DNA of 64,000 nt from Rhypophila decipiens (Eukaryota; Ascomycota; Sordariomycetes; Sordariales; Naviculisporaceae), in contig MU858049.1 in the NCBI GenBank assembly GCA_033297075.1, positions 248,001-312,000 of the forward strand, given 5' to 3'. The notes below the pieces were generated by a model that saw nothing but the letters and a program-made list of their open reading frames with translations, had not been told where the DNA came from and searched no databases. Shown piece by piece: positions 8,781 to 21,428 of this stretch. Both the position numbers and the translations under genes were made by a program. How positions within the stretch are numbered: the first letter of the stretch is position 1; each line of letters opens with the position of its first letter.

Positions 8781-11700
8781 ATGGCGACCCAGACTACGAT
8801 GATCGAAGACGTGGTTCGGAAGCTCAGCACCGCAGAAGTTGGTACGTCAAGTTGGCGGCTGATTCCTCCTTTAATGCACTGCGCTACCGTTCATCTTTCC
8901 CCAGCACTTGTGTGCGTCCTTGCTGACCATAGTCTCTTCGCGATACAGAGCTCAAGCTCAAGGTCGAAGCCGCATCGACTTTGCGCGACACTCTCGATCC
9001 CTACGTAGCCGGTCCAGTCTACCCCCAGTTCTTGAAGCGGCTTATGCCCGCCTTCATCAACATCCTTCGCCAGCCATGTGTCTTCCAAACTACCATCCCC
9101 GAGCAAGCGAACTTGCAGAAGCTGCGGAACTGCGTCCTCGAGATCCTGCACCGGTTGCCCACATCACCCCCGAGCCCGTCCGAGCCGTTTGAGCCCTATG
9201 CCAACGAGGTTGTCGATCTCCTCATGGGTCTTGTTCGCGCCGACAACGAAGAGAATGCTGTGCTTTGCGTCAAGATCATATCAGACCTTATGCGCCACCA
9301 GTCGAAGGTGCTGGGCGGGAAGGTCCAGGCTTTCTTGACGCTGATCCAAGAGCTATTCGAGCAGATCGAACGAGTGGTTCGAGACCAGCTGGACAATACC
9401 TCATCGACCGGCTTGCCTGGGGCTCCGTCAACCCCCGGCAGCACCCAGACCACCTTCGCGGCGCAACACCAACAATCACCACGGCCAGGGTCCCCGGTGG
9501 CTCCTGGCGCTCCCGATTTCAGCGCAGATCCCGGGCAGCAGTCTGGCCGCCCCATGTTAAAGGGGACGCAGTCATTCAAAGTCCTCTCCGAGTGTCCGAT
9601 TATCGTCGTGTCCGTGTTTCAGAGCTACAGGTCTCTTGTGGCTGCCAACGTCAAGATCTTCATTCCCCTGATCAAGTCTGTGCTGTCGTGCCAGGCAAAA
9701 GCACAGGAGCAAGCACACAAGGATGCCGCGGCCAGGGGCACCATTCACGTTGGAGTCAGTCCAAACATCAAGAATCGAGCCGCCTATGGGGAGTTTATCA
9801 CGGCGCAGGTTAAGACTATGAGCTTTTTGGCCTATCTCCTACGGCAGTTCGCGTCACAGCTGACTGACTTTTTACCAACGCTCCCCGGAATCATCATCCG
9901 TTTGTTGAAAGACTGCCCCCGTGAAAAGTCCAGCACTCGGAAAGAGCTCCTCGTGGCTATCCGTCATATTATCAACTTCAATTTCAGGAGGATTTTTCGG
10001 GATAGAATTGAGGAGCTTCTTGACCAAAGAACACTGCTGGGAGATGGGTTGACCGTCTACGAGACCATGAGGCCGTTGGCATATAGCATGCTGGCGGACC
10101 TGATTCACCATGTCCGCGAAGACCTCACGCCTGAACAGATCCGCAAGACAGTGGAGGTCTACACGCGGAACCTCCATGACAGCTTCCCGGGCACCAGCTT
10201 TCAGACTATGAGCGCAAAGCTGCTGCTTAACATGGCGGAGTGCATCGGCAAGCTGAACAACAAGGTCGACGCTCGGCATTATCTGATGATGATACTGAAT
10301 GCCATTGGCGACAAGTTCGCTGCCATGAACCGCCAGTACCCAAATGCCGCCAAACTCCAGAAGCTCTATGCTGCCAACAGCGGCAGCGAGAGTGCTCCCG
10401 AGACATACCTCGCCGACAAGGATCACCCCCCCGAGTGGGACGAGATTGACATCTTCAACGCCATGCCCATCAAGACAGCCAGCCCCCGAGAACGAGCGGC
10501 TGATCCGGTGGTAGACAACAAGTTTCTCTTCAAGAACCTTATGAACGGCCTGAAGAATGTCTTTTATCAGCTTAAGAGCTGCAACCCCACGCCAGTGGTT
10601 GATCTGGCCAACGCGCCGGCGCATTGGACAGAAGTGGCGTATGGGTTCACGGCCGAAGAAGTCCAGGTCATCGTGAAGCTCTTCCGCGAGGGCGCCTACG
10701 TGTTCAGGTATTATGAGATCGAGAAGCCGACGATTGAGGCGCCTTACAACTCCACGGTGGAGTACATGGCAAACTTCTATATGGTGTCGAGCAGCAAAGA
10801 GGAGAAAGAGCTCCTCGAGACGTTTGCCACTGTCTTCCACTGTATAGATCCTGCGACCTTCCACGAGGTCTTCCAGCAGGAAATACCTCGACTCTACGAG
10901 ATGATCCACGAACATACCGGCCTGCTCCACATTGCTCAGTTCTTTCTGGCGAGCGAGGCAACCTCGCCTAGTTTTTGCGGCATGCTCTTGCGCTTCCTCA
11001 TGGAGCGGATTGAAGATGTCGGCTCGGCGAATATCAAGACCTCGTCCATTCTACTTAGGCTGTTCAAGTTGGCATTTATGGCTGTGACGTTATTCGCCTC
11101 CCAGAACGAGCAGGTTTTGCTACCTCATGTGGTTGACATTGTCACCAAGTCCATCGAGCTCTCCACAAGGGCAGAGGAGCCCATGAACTATTTCCTTCTT
11201 CTCCGCTCGCTATTTAGAAGCATCGGCGGCGGAAAGTTTGAACATCTCTACAAACAAATACTGCCACTTTTGGAGATGCTCCTCCACGTCCTCAACAACC
11301 TCTTGATGGCGGCGCGGAAACAATCCGAGCGTGACCTGTACGTTGAGCTGTGCCTCACAGTTCCTGCTAGGCTCAGTAACCTTCTTCCTCATCTGAGCTT
11401 CTTGATGAGGCCGCTGGTGGTGGCACTCGGCGCTGGTACAGATCTCGTGGGCCAAGGCCTTCGCACTCTGGAATTATGCGTTGACAATCTGACGGCTGAT
11501 TATCTGGATCCCATCATGGCACCCGTCATTGACGAGCTGATGACGGCTCTGTTTGCCCATCTGAAACCACATCCCTACAGCCATTTCCATTCCCACACCA
11601 CGGTCCGTATCCTCGGAAAGCTGGGTGGCCGCAATCGAAAGTTCATGACTGATGCCCCTCCCGTCACGTTTGAGCAATATGCCGACGACAAGTCCAGTTT

Positions 11701-14700
11701 CGACGTCCGGCTTATTGGCTCAAAGAAGGACCGAGCTTTCCCTGCACACCTTGGTATTGACCTTGCCATACAAAAGCTCAAGGAAATTCCGAAGCCAGTC
11801 AAAGGTTCCTCCTCGGGCCCGTTGAAGCAACATGATGCATATTACAAGAGACAAGCCCTCCAGCTGATCAAGACCCAGCTCAAGCTGCGCGTCGGTTACG
11901 ACAGCCTCCCGGACGACCTCCCTCGCCTCGTTCGCCTGCAAGCACAGGACCTGGTTAACCGCAACAAGGATGTCAGTTTTCCCGCGTTTGAGGTTTCTGA
12001 TCGAGAGAGGTCAATCGCCAAGAAAGACGAGGAGGAGCGGACCTTGAGGCGTCTCATCACAGCTCTCATGTTTGCTCAATCCATTCCAGAGTTCCGGTCG
12101 GAAGTCGACGGCTTCTTGCTCAATATGGCCCGGCATTTCACGATTATCGAAGTCGGGCGAGCCTTGATCGATATGAAGAAGGCGTATAGTCCGTTTGATG
12201 CCAAGGCAGGCGAAGGCCCCCTGTTCCTCGACACCAGGGTGCTGTCGGATGCTCTTCTCGAGTCTCTCTCTCATGAGAACGTTGATGTCCGGGAGGGAGC
12301 AGTGCGGCTCATCAAGGAGATCTTCAGCTCCGCTGTCACCATCTTTGGCAATGCAAATCATGTGGCGCGGCTCACCTTCTTCAGCCATCTGGCCTCGACC
12401 TTCTGCCATGGCTGCTACGAGGAAGAATGGTTCACCAAGACAGGAGGTACGCTGGGAATCAAGGTGCTGCTCACAGAGTTTGATCTGGGTGATGGCTGGG
12501 TGGCGAACAAGCAGATTGACTTTGTCAAGTCGCTCATGTATGTCATCAAGGACATGCCTCAGGATTTGTCCGAAAAGACAAGATGCTCGGCCCAGGTAAC
12601 GCTCGAACTGCTCCTGACAAGGCTCACCAAGAACGCCAAGAAGGAAGACTGCCTACCTCAACCGCCAGCTGCCCCTCCACAGCCTGGCCAGCCCGCACCA
12701 CCTCAGCAGCCAAAGACGTCCCGGCTCCAGCAGATTTGCGCCATGATGAACGGCGAGCTGTCGCATATGAACCTTCATGTTCGCAATACCGCCAAGAGAT
12801 CGCTTGAGCTGATTGCCAAAGCGGCCGGGGCCGAGATCTGGGAGCTTATTGAGCCGTATAAGAAGTCGCTCCTGACCCCGATCTACGCAAAGCCTCTTCG
12901 TGCTCTTCCATTCCCGATCCAGATTGGATACATTGACGCCGTCACATATTACTTGTCCATCAAATCGGACTTTGTGACGTTTGACGAGCACCTGAACCGG
13001 CTGCTTATGGAGTCGCTGGCGCTGGCCGATGCGAGCGACGAATCGCTGGCCGGGAAACCTTTGGAGTTCACAACACAGCATCAGATTGTTGACCTGCGCG
13101 TGGCCTGCCTCAAGATCCTGAGCACCGCTATGGACTTTGACGAATTCATGAAAGGTCAGGGCACCAAGGACAACCCGAACCGAGGCAAGATTGTGGCTGT
13201 CTTTTTCAAGTGCCTCTATTCCGACTCTCAGCCGACCATCGAGGCGGCCAAAGACGCCCTGAAGGCCGTTCTTCGGAACTCTAGTAAATTGCCAAGAGAT
13301 CTCCTTCAGGCCGGCTTACGGCCCGTCCTCGCCAGTCTCAGTGACGCGAAGCGTTTGACTGTCCATGGACTGGAGAACCTCGCAATTCTCCTCAAGCTTC
13401 TCACCAACTACTTCAAGGTGGAAATCGGGGCTAGACTTCTTGAACACATCAAGATGATTGCCGACCCGATCCTGCTGCAGCAGATTTCTTTCACCTTCTT
13501 CGAGCAGAATGCGTCCATGAAGGTCATCGCGGCAGTCTTCAACATCTTCCATCTCTTGCCCGAGGCTGCGAAGCAGTTCAAAGAGAGAGTTCTGGATAAT
13601 GTCCTGGACCTCGAGGAGAAGCTACGGCGAACCCACCGCAGCCCTTTCCGTCCCCCTCTCTACAAGTATTTCAACCGGTATCCTGCTGATGTCTGGACGC
13701 TGCTGGTCAGCCGGATTGACCAGCTCAAATACGGTCGGTTCCTTGCCCAGGTACTTCGTGATCCGGACAGCCAACCGCTGCGGGACCATGGCAAGGAGAA
13801 TGTCAAGTCAATCATCGAGGCTTGTGCAAACGTCATGAGCCAAGGGAAAGATACCAAGGACGCAGCGATTGTGAACGCCATCAACATCCTCCACGCACTC
13901 TCGGAATCCCCAAGCTCACAGACTTGGATGGAGAACAAGGAGCACATCGAGTGGCTCAAGAGCGCCGGGAAGGAGCTAGAGCGGAACCTCAAGCTCTATA
14001 ACCTTCCGCCGAATCTTCGCCTTGCGGCAGAACAGGCCTCGGAGCAGCTCATGACCATCATGGTCAAGTCTCTCGAGAGGAACCCCAAGGATCTGGATCC
14101 GCTCTTCAAACTGCTCGAGTCCATCACCTCGGATGAGTTCCGCGAGACCCAGGTCGTACTGTCGTACATCTACAACCGCATCATATGCAGCGACTCGATT
14201 GACTTTTGGAAGACTGTGGTGCTCAGGTGTCTCGAGATATATGCAGGCAAGCCGGCGTCCCAGAAGATGAAGTGTTATCTGCTCCACAACATTGTCAACC
14301 CAATCGTCGCGATGGATGTCCGGAGGCACTGGAACAAGGGCGAGCCGACCAAGGAAGCTCGGTTCCTCGACAAGACGGTTCTAGACTCTATCAATGCCAA
14401 GATCTGGAGGATGAACTTGCCCGATCCTCATGACGACTTGCTTCATCCGCGCATCGACTACACGAGAATGGAGGTTCTGCAACTCTCGGCCATGCTCGTC
14501 AAGTACTACTATGCCATCCTGCAAGATGCACGTAAGGACTTCATAAAGTTTGGATGGACGTACATCCGCCTTGACGATGTGATCAACAAGCACGCTGCCT
14601 ACGTGGTCATTGGGTACTTCATCGCCCACTACGACACGCCGGCCAAGATCGTGACCCAAATCTACCTCTCACTCCTCAAGACCAACCAGAATGAAGGCCG

Positions 14701-17700
14701 CGCCCTTGTTACGCAGGCTTTGGAGCTCATGGCGCCCGTCATGCCCAAACGTTGCAATGTCTCGGAAGGCGAGAGAAACCCCGTCTGGGCACAAGCGGCC
14801 CGTCGCATCCTTGCTGAGGAGAGCCAGAATACCACGCAAATGACCAGCATCTTCCAGTTCTTGGTCCGACACCCAGACTTGTTCTATGATTCTCGGGACA
14901 AGTTCGCGACGCTCATAATTCAGTATCTGAGGAAGGTTTCTGTGCCGCCTAGCCCCTCTCCCGACAGCAAGAAGCTTGTGCTCAATATGATGACGTTGAT
15001 TTGGCAATGGGAGCAGCGCCGGGTAGAGGGAAAGCGATTCGAGCAGCTCCACTGGGCGCCTCCCGAGTCTCCCAACACGAAGAAACGCAAGTTGGAGGAC
15101 CTACAAGCAGCGTCTCCCAGCGCTTCCAGGGTTCCCGAGAAGGCGGAATACCAGATTCCAGCGCTTGCGAGGCTCAAGATGATCAAGTATCTCGTCGAGT
15201 ACATTGCGCAGCTCAATGAGCGGTACCAGCTCCCATCTGCCAAGCCGCGCGATTCGATTGCTCCGTCTGGGCAAGCTCTCGCGGCCGCTGCCGGAGAGCA
15301 ATGCCGGAAAGCCATGACGCTGCTGTACAATCTCCTTCAGCCGCAATACTGGGGTGACTTGGATATCGATCTCTTTCCCAATGTGACTGAAATCGTGCTC
15401 GCCAGCGACAAGACGGCTGCGATCCTGAATGCTGATCCTTCAGATAAGGAGAAGTACGATGAAAAGTTCATCACCAACATCATCAACACGTTGCAAGTCG
15501 TGCGCATCATTCTCAGCTTCAAATCGGACGAATGGATCCTGGAGAATATGGGTCAGATTCAAAAGATTTTGGAAAAGTGTCTCAAGTGTGAGAATCCCGA
15601 GATCCAGGACTCTCTGCACTTTGCAGATCCAAAGTACGATTTTGGTCGCCAGATCCGGCCCACCATCAGCCGCATCCTCGACGCTGTGCCCGAGGATGTG
15701 CCCATGGGGGATGCAGACGCAGAAGGCGAGACGGACGCGCCGACATCAGAGATCATCACCTTCCTGTCTGGTATTGCTACAGAGAGCATGACTGCCTCGA
15801 ATTACGTATCGGGCATCAATATCCTTTGGTCTCTTGGACGGCGCAAGGCCACTACCATCGACAGCCAGATCCCTGCCATCATGAAGTCACTGCAGTCGAA
15901 ACTCGCCCGTGACCACGTTTCCCATTACGCGGCCCTGTCACAACAACAAGGAGCGGCTGCCCGCCCCCCGCAAGAGCCCAATGCTGCTGTCGAGATGAGC
16001 GCCTATGACCTGGAGATCCAGACCAGCCTGATCATCAAGGCGATCGAGATAACAGCGTTGCGGATGGACATCTTGGGCGACAACAGGAGGCCGTTTCTTA
16101 GTGTGCTCGCCACCATCGTTGAAAAGTCGCTCCATGTGCGCCTTTGTGAAAAGATCCTCGAGATGGTGGAGGGCTGGGTATTCCGGACTGAGGGCACCTG
16201 GCCAACGCTCAAGGAGAAGACAGCTGTTATGGCCAAGATGATCGCCTTTGAGCACCGCCAAGACCCGACAATGCTGATGAAGTACCTCGACCTTGTCATC
16301 CGCATATATGAGGACCCCAAGATCGCCAGGACCGAGCTCACGGTCCGCATGGAGCATGCTTTCCTCATTGGTACGCGGGCCCAAGATGTGGACATGCGCA
16401 ACCGATTCATGTCCGTCTTTGACAAGAGCTTGTCCAAGACAGCAAGTGCTAGGCTGGTGTACGTTCTCTTGTCGCAGAATTGGGACACGTTGTGCGATTC
16501 GTACTGGCTCTCGCAGGCTGGTCAACTTCTCCTTGGGGGAATTGACATGAACCCCATGATTCAGCTTCACCAGACGGATTTCAGGACCCTCCCTGCGTCT
16601 CAGGTGTTTGGAGCATATGCCAAGGACTCGCGGGAACCGAGCATGATGGTCGATGACCAATACGAGGCCTTCATGGCGGGCCACCGACGATTTGTGGCCG
16701 AGCTTGGGGATGTCAGGGTTCGCGATGTGCTCGAACCGCTGACGCAGCTGCAGCATATCGACCCCAGGCTCTCGGACCAGCTCTGGGTGTCTCTGTTCCC
16801 CATGTTCTGGGCTGCCACTGCCAAGGAGGACCGCACCGAGCTCGAGAAAGGCATAGTTCGGCTGCTGACCAAGGACTACCATTCGAGGGGCCAAATGGAC
16901 AAGCGGCCCAACGTGGTGCAGTCTCTGCTGGCTGGAACCGCCAGAGCGTGGCCAGAATGCAAGATACCTCCTCATGTGCTCAAGTTCCAGGCCAAGCATT
17001 ACGACGCATGGTACACTGCACTGGTCCAGTTGGAGAAGGCCGCGATCAAGCCCGAGATTGATTCCCCTACTGTTCGGGAGAGCAACCTGGATGCTCTGGT
17101 CGATCTTTACTCGTCGCTCGGGGAGGAGGATCTGTTCTACGGCACATGGCGTCGTCGGTGCCAGTTCGTTGAGACCAATGCGGCGCTGTCGTATGAGCAA
17201 AATGGAATGTGGGCCAAGGCGCAAAAGATGTACGAGGATGCGCAGGTCAAGGCGCGCACCGGAGCCATCGCCTTCTCGCAGGCCGAATATCTGCTTTGGG
17301 AAGACCAGTGGATCATTTGTGCTCAGAAACTGCAGCAGTGGGAGGTGCTGCAGGAACTTGCCAAGCACGAGAACTACCAGGACCTGCTGCTGGAGTGCGC
17401 GTGGCGCAACACCGAGTACTGGCGTGAGGCCGAGAACCGGGACCAGCTCGAGACCTTGATCAAGGGCGTTATGGATGCTCCTACGCCAAGACGATCCTTC
17501 TTCCAAGCCTTCATGTACCTTCTCAAGGTTCACCACAAGCAAGAGCCCATCACCGAGTTCAACAAGGTGGTGGACGAGGCCATCCAGCTGTCCATCAAGA
17601 AATGGCACCAGCTTCCCACGCGCCTTACAGCCGCGCACATCCCTCTTCTCCAGAACTTCCAGCAGCTTATCGAGTTGCACGATGCCAGCATCATCTGCCA

Positions 17701-20656
17701 GAGCCTTGCTGTCACCACGCAGGCCAATCTCGACACCAAGTCGGGCGAGCTCAAGCTGCTTCTCGGATCGTGGCGCGACAGGCTGCCCAACACGTGGGAT
17801 GACATTGTGGCTTGGCAAGATCTCGTCACCTGGAGACAGCACATCTTTGGTCTCATCAACAATGTCTACCTCCAGCTGTTGCCCCCGGGGCCCAACACGG
17901 GCGGCGCCAGTTTTGCCTATAGGGGATACCACGAGACGGCATGGATCATCAATCGTTTTGCTCATGTGGCAAGAAAACACAACCTCCCCGATGTTTGCAT
18001 CAGCCAACTGAGCCGCATCTACACGCTTCCCAACATTGAGATTCAGGAGGCCTTCTTGAAGCTCCGGGAACAGGCAAAGTGCCATTATCAGAACCCCGAC
18101 GAGCTCACGAGTGGACTGGACGTGATTAATAACACTAACCTGAACTATTTCAGCTCCCCGCAGAAGGCCGAGTTCTACACTCTGAAGGGTATGTTTCTGG
18201 AGAAGCTCAAGAACAAGGAGGAAGCAGACTCGGCGTATGGTACTGCGCTCTATTTCGATATCACGGCGGCCAAGGCGTGGGCGGAATGGGGCTACTTCAA
18301 CGACAGGAAGTTCAAGGAGGATCCATCCGACCTGGGAGCCGCGAAGCAGGCGCTCACAAGTTACCTCCAGGCTGCCTCGAGCTACAAGAACCACAAGTCC
18401 AGAAAGCTCATCGCTCGTATCCTGTGGTTGCTGAGCCTGGACGATGCTAACGGCACCATCGCCTCGGGCTTCGACGACTTCAAGGGCGAGACTCCAATCT
18501 GGTACTGGATCACGTATATTCCTCAGCTCCTCACCGGTCTTGGCCACAAGGAGGCTCCCAGAGTCCAGGCGATACTGCTCAAGATTGCTAAGAGCTACCC
18601 CCAGGCACTCTACTTCCAGCTCAGGACGAACCGGGAAGACATGGTTACCATCCGCAAGGCCCAGGAGGCCAAGGACCACCGCATGAGACAACAGCAGCAG
18701 CAAAGATCGAGCGTCTCTGCCAAGCCTAGCGCCTCCCCGCAACAACAGAAGCAGGAGGCTGGCGCCGGTGCCAAGACTGAAGGGGCTGGCAGCTCGAGAC
18801 CGGTTACGGCCAATGGCGATGTCAAGGCCGAAGGCAAGAGTGACGGGGCCGAGACCAACGGTACCAATGGTGCCGCTGCCGCTGCCGCTACACCGACCAA
18901 CAACTCTGCCCAAAACGACCAGCAGGCTGCCGGTGGTGCCCAGAAGAAGCCGCCCTGGGAGCTGACGGAGGAGATCATGAGCGTGCTCAAGACTGCCTTC
19001 CCGCTTCTCGCGCTGTCCATGGAAACGATGGTGGATCAGATCTCGAAGCATTTCAAGTGTCCGCCTGACGAGGACGCGTATCGGCTGATTGTTGCTCTCC
19101 TCAACGATGGGTTAGCCTATGTAAGTCGAATGCCAACCTCTTATGCCAAGGATGTCAAGCTTCCGGCCGCCACCGAGACGAACATTGTGCGCTTTGCAGA
19201 GACCATACTGCCGTCTCACATTCGTGGCACGTTCGAGGCCGACTTTGTCAAGGTCAAGCCGACCATGTACGAGTACATCCACAAGCTCCGCAAATGGCGC
19301 GACAAGTTTGAGGAGAAGCTCGACCGACGCCCCGCCCATGTGCCGCTGGAGAGCTTCGCCCATTATTCCCCCCATCTCAGTGAGTTCCGGTACCAGAAAT
19401 TCGACGACGTCGAGATTCCTGGCCAGTATCTGCAGCACAAGGACAAGAACCAGGACTTTATACGCATCGACAGGTTCCTGCCCAATGTTGACCTTGTCCG
19501 CACGATTGGTGTGTCGCACCGGCGCCTCAAGATCCGCGGCCACGACGGGAGTGTGCACGCCTTTGCGGTGCAGCATCCGGCCGGTCGGCAGTGTCGCCGC
19601 GAGGAGCGCATCGTGCAGCTCTTTAGACAGCTCAACCAGACGCTCAGCAGCAAGAAAGAAAGCCGAAGGAGGGATCTCCAGTTCACACTGCCATTGATGA
19701 TGCCCCTCGCTCCACATATAAGAATTGTGCAGGAGGACACGTCATACATCACACTCCAGGGTGTCTACGAGGACCATTGCCGCCGAAACGGGGCCTCCAG
19801 AGATGAGCCCGTCATGTTTACCATGGAGAAGCTGCGGGGCCTTGCGGACCAGAAGGGACAGGTTAGCCTTTTTACTACTTCTGATTTTTGCAATGTTCCA
19901 GGATACGGGGACGAGATTTTTAGTACTTTTCGCCAAAAGCTAACGCTCGTGGACAATTTCACGATACAGAAACCCGCCGATCACATGGTCACTGCACGTC
20001 TCGAGGTCCTCCGAGCCATCCAGGAGAAATGGGTCGATAACACAATCGCCTTGGACTACTTCCAGAGGATCTTCCCCGATTATGCCGAGTTCTGGCTCTT
20101 CCGCCGCCGCTTCTCGTACCAGCTCGCCGCACTGACGTTTATGACTTATATCCTGCACATTGACAAGCGATACCCGCAGAAAATCAGCATCGCGAGGGGA
20201 TCCGGCAACATCTGGGGTTCCGAGCTCGTGGCGGCCATGGCGCAGAATCGACCGTTTTTCCACAACACCGAGCCGGTACCGTTCCGACTTACGCCGAACC
20301 TGCAGACCCTGATGGGCCCCCTCGCGACGGAAGGAATCTTTAGCTGCAGTGTCATGGCCATCGCGAGGTGTCTGACCGAGCCGGAATTCATGCTCGAGCA
20401 CGCGCTGACGCTGTATGTGCGCGACGAGATGATGTTTTGGTTCACGAGCTCTCACAGGAACCTGAGCCTTACCGATGCGCAGCTTAGGGAGACGGTGCAG
20501 GCTAACAGCGAGATGATTGTCAAGAAGGCTGTCTCGTTGGCTCACGCGCCTGTGGGGAATCTGCCTGCTAATCAGACTGTTATCGATCTGATTAGCAAGG
20601 CTGTCAATCCGATGAATTTGGCCATGTGTGATGCGCTTTGGATGCCTTATTTGTAG
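8781..20656 (+). CDS. TRA1: Tra1, PIKK-family pseudokinase of SAGA and NuA4
   Basis: Exons are 8781-8841 and 8949-20656, with a further probable in-frame intron at 19862-19969, giving 3,886 aa if it is spliced (3,922 if not). Tra1/TRRAP is the activator-binding scaffold of the SAGA and NuA4 histone acetyltransferase complexes. Size and order fit the family: HEAT-type helices over roughly the first 2,650 residues, a FAT domain (about 2,700-3,250; [18 protein letters not shown] lies here), and a low-complexity Q/A/G-rich insert (about 3,265-3,340). An FRB-like segment, a PI3K-like domain ([18 protein letters not shown], about 3,544) and a C-terminal FATC segment ending LWMPYL follow. Where active kinases have their catalytic loop the protein reads [12 protein letters not shown], so it should be catalytically dead, as in Tra1. 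The small first exon ([20 protein letters not shown]) joins by a 107-nt intron. A frame of over a thousand codons on the opposite strand is only a shadow of codon bias. Confidence 0.96.
19862..19969 (+). other. probable stop-free 108-nt intron in TRA1
   Basis: The segment begins GTTAGC after CAG, contains a perfect fungal branch site GCTAAC about 30 nt before the end, and ends ACAG. It is 36 codons long without a stop, so gene finders may leave it in. The encoded 36 residues fall between [13 protein letters not shown] and [17 protein letters not shown], where I recall yeast Tra1 having only a short linker. Confidence 0.65.
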
Positions 20657-20678
20657 GCTGGGCAAAATCCACCAGGAA

Positions 20679-20749
20679 GCAGGGGGGATAGCAGGGGGGA
20701 TAGCAGGGGGGATAGCAGGGGGGATAGCAGGGGGGATAGCAGGGGGATG
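20679..20749 (+). repeat. G-rich 12-bp minisatellite after TRA1
   Basis: Five and a half tandem copies of GCAGGGGGGATA start 23 nt after the TRA1 stop, presumably in its 3' UTR. Each unit has six consecutive G, so the RNA could form G-quadruplexes. Confidence 0.9.
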
Positions 20750-21428
20750 GGCAAGGAGATCTGGGAGGGGTTTATGTTTTATGCCTGGCATTTATGAAAA
20801 GGAGCGTGCGTTTTTGAGGGTTTGGGATCTTTTTATGATTCATAGCGTATGGGTTGGGTTAATGATATCAGGTGTTGGGAGGGTAAAAACTTGAGAGTTT
20901 TGTATTACTACTACCTACATATTACCTTTTAATGTCACTGTTCTTCTTCTGCTTGATACCCTAGAACATCGTGGTGAGTGAGGAGGCGACGGAAACAGGA
21001 GAGATGACACGACTGTTGTTGAACAAGACCGGTGAGGAAGGATTCTATACAAGTGGATCGTTACTAATCTCAAAGACCGACGGCCCATTTGTCTCTCATT
21101 CCCATCAACTACCATGATTAGAAACCTATAAATGGTCTATTTCTATCCGTAACATGATGCGCAAACTTGAGACGCCCTCTGAGGGAGGACAAAGAACGTG
21201 TACTACTGTAATAACAACTACCATAACCGGCAATTACTGTACATGCGTATATACCATTCATCCATCTTACCAGCGGCAATGATTGCTTATCCTTAACAAA
21301 ATCATCCTCGTACATGCCCATAGACAATGTCCCCGCCCCATATGGTACGGGGCATATCACATCGCTCGATGGGGTACCCAACCATTACGAGGCAGGTATC
21401 CCAAGATACTGAAGTGGCCAAGCTCAAT
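20750..21428. other. convergent spacer between TRA1 and APE1
   Basis: No gene was seen. It is A/T-richer than the coding DNA on either side and should contain the two facing 3' UTRs. Confidence 0.5.

Noticed and set aside
9872..10930. Minus-strand 350-codon frame opposite TRA1
   Set aside because: Same reason: shadow of codon bias under a well-supported sense gene.
15938..19051. Very long open frame on the minus strand opposite TRA1
   Set aside because: It is antisense to the conserved FAT and HEAT regions of Tra1. Its translation has no family motif and reflects the strong third-position GC bias of the sense gene.
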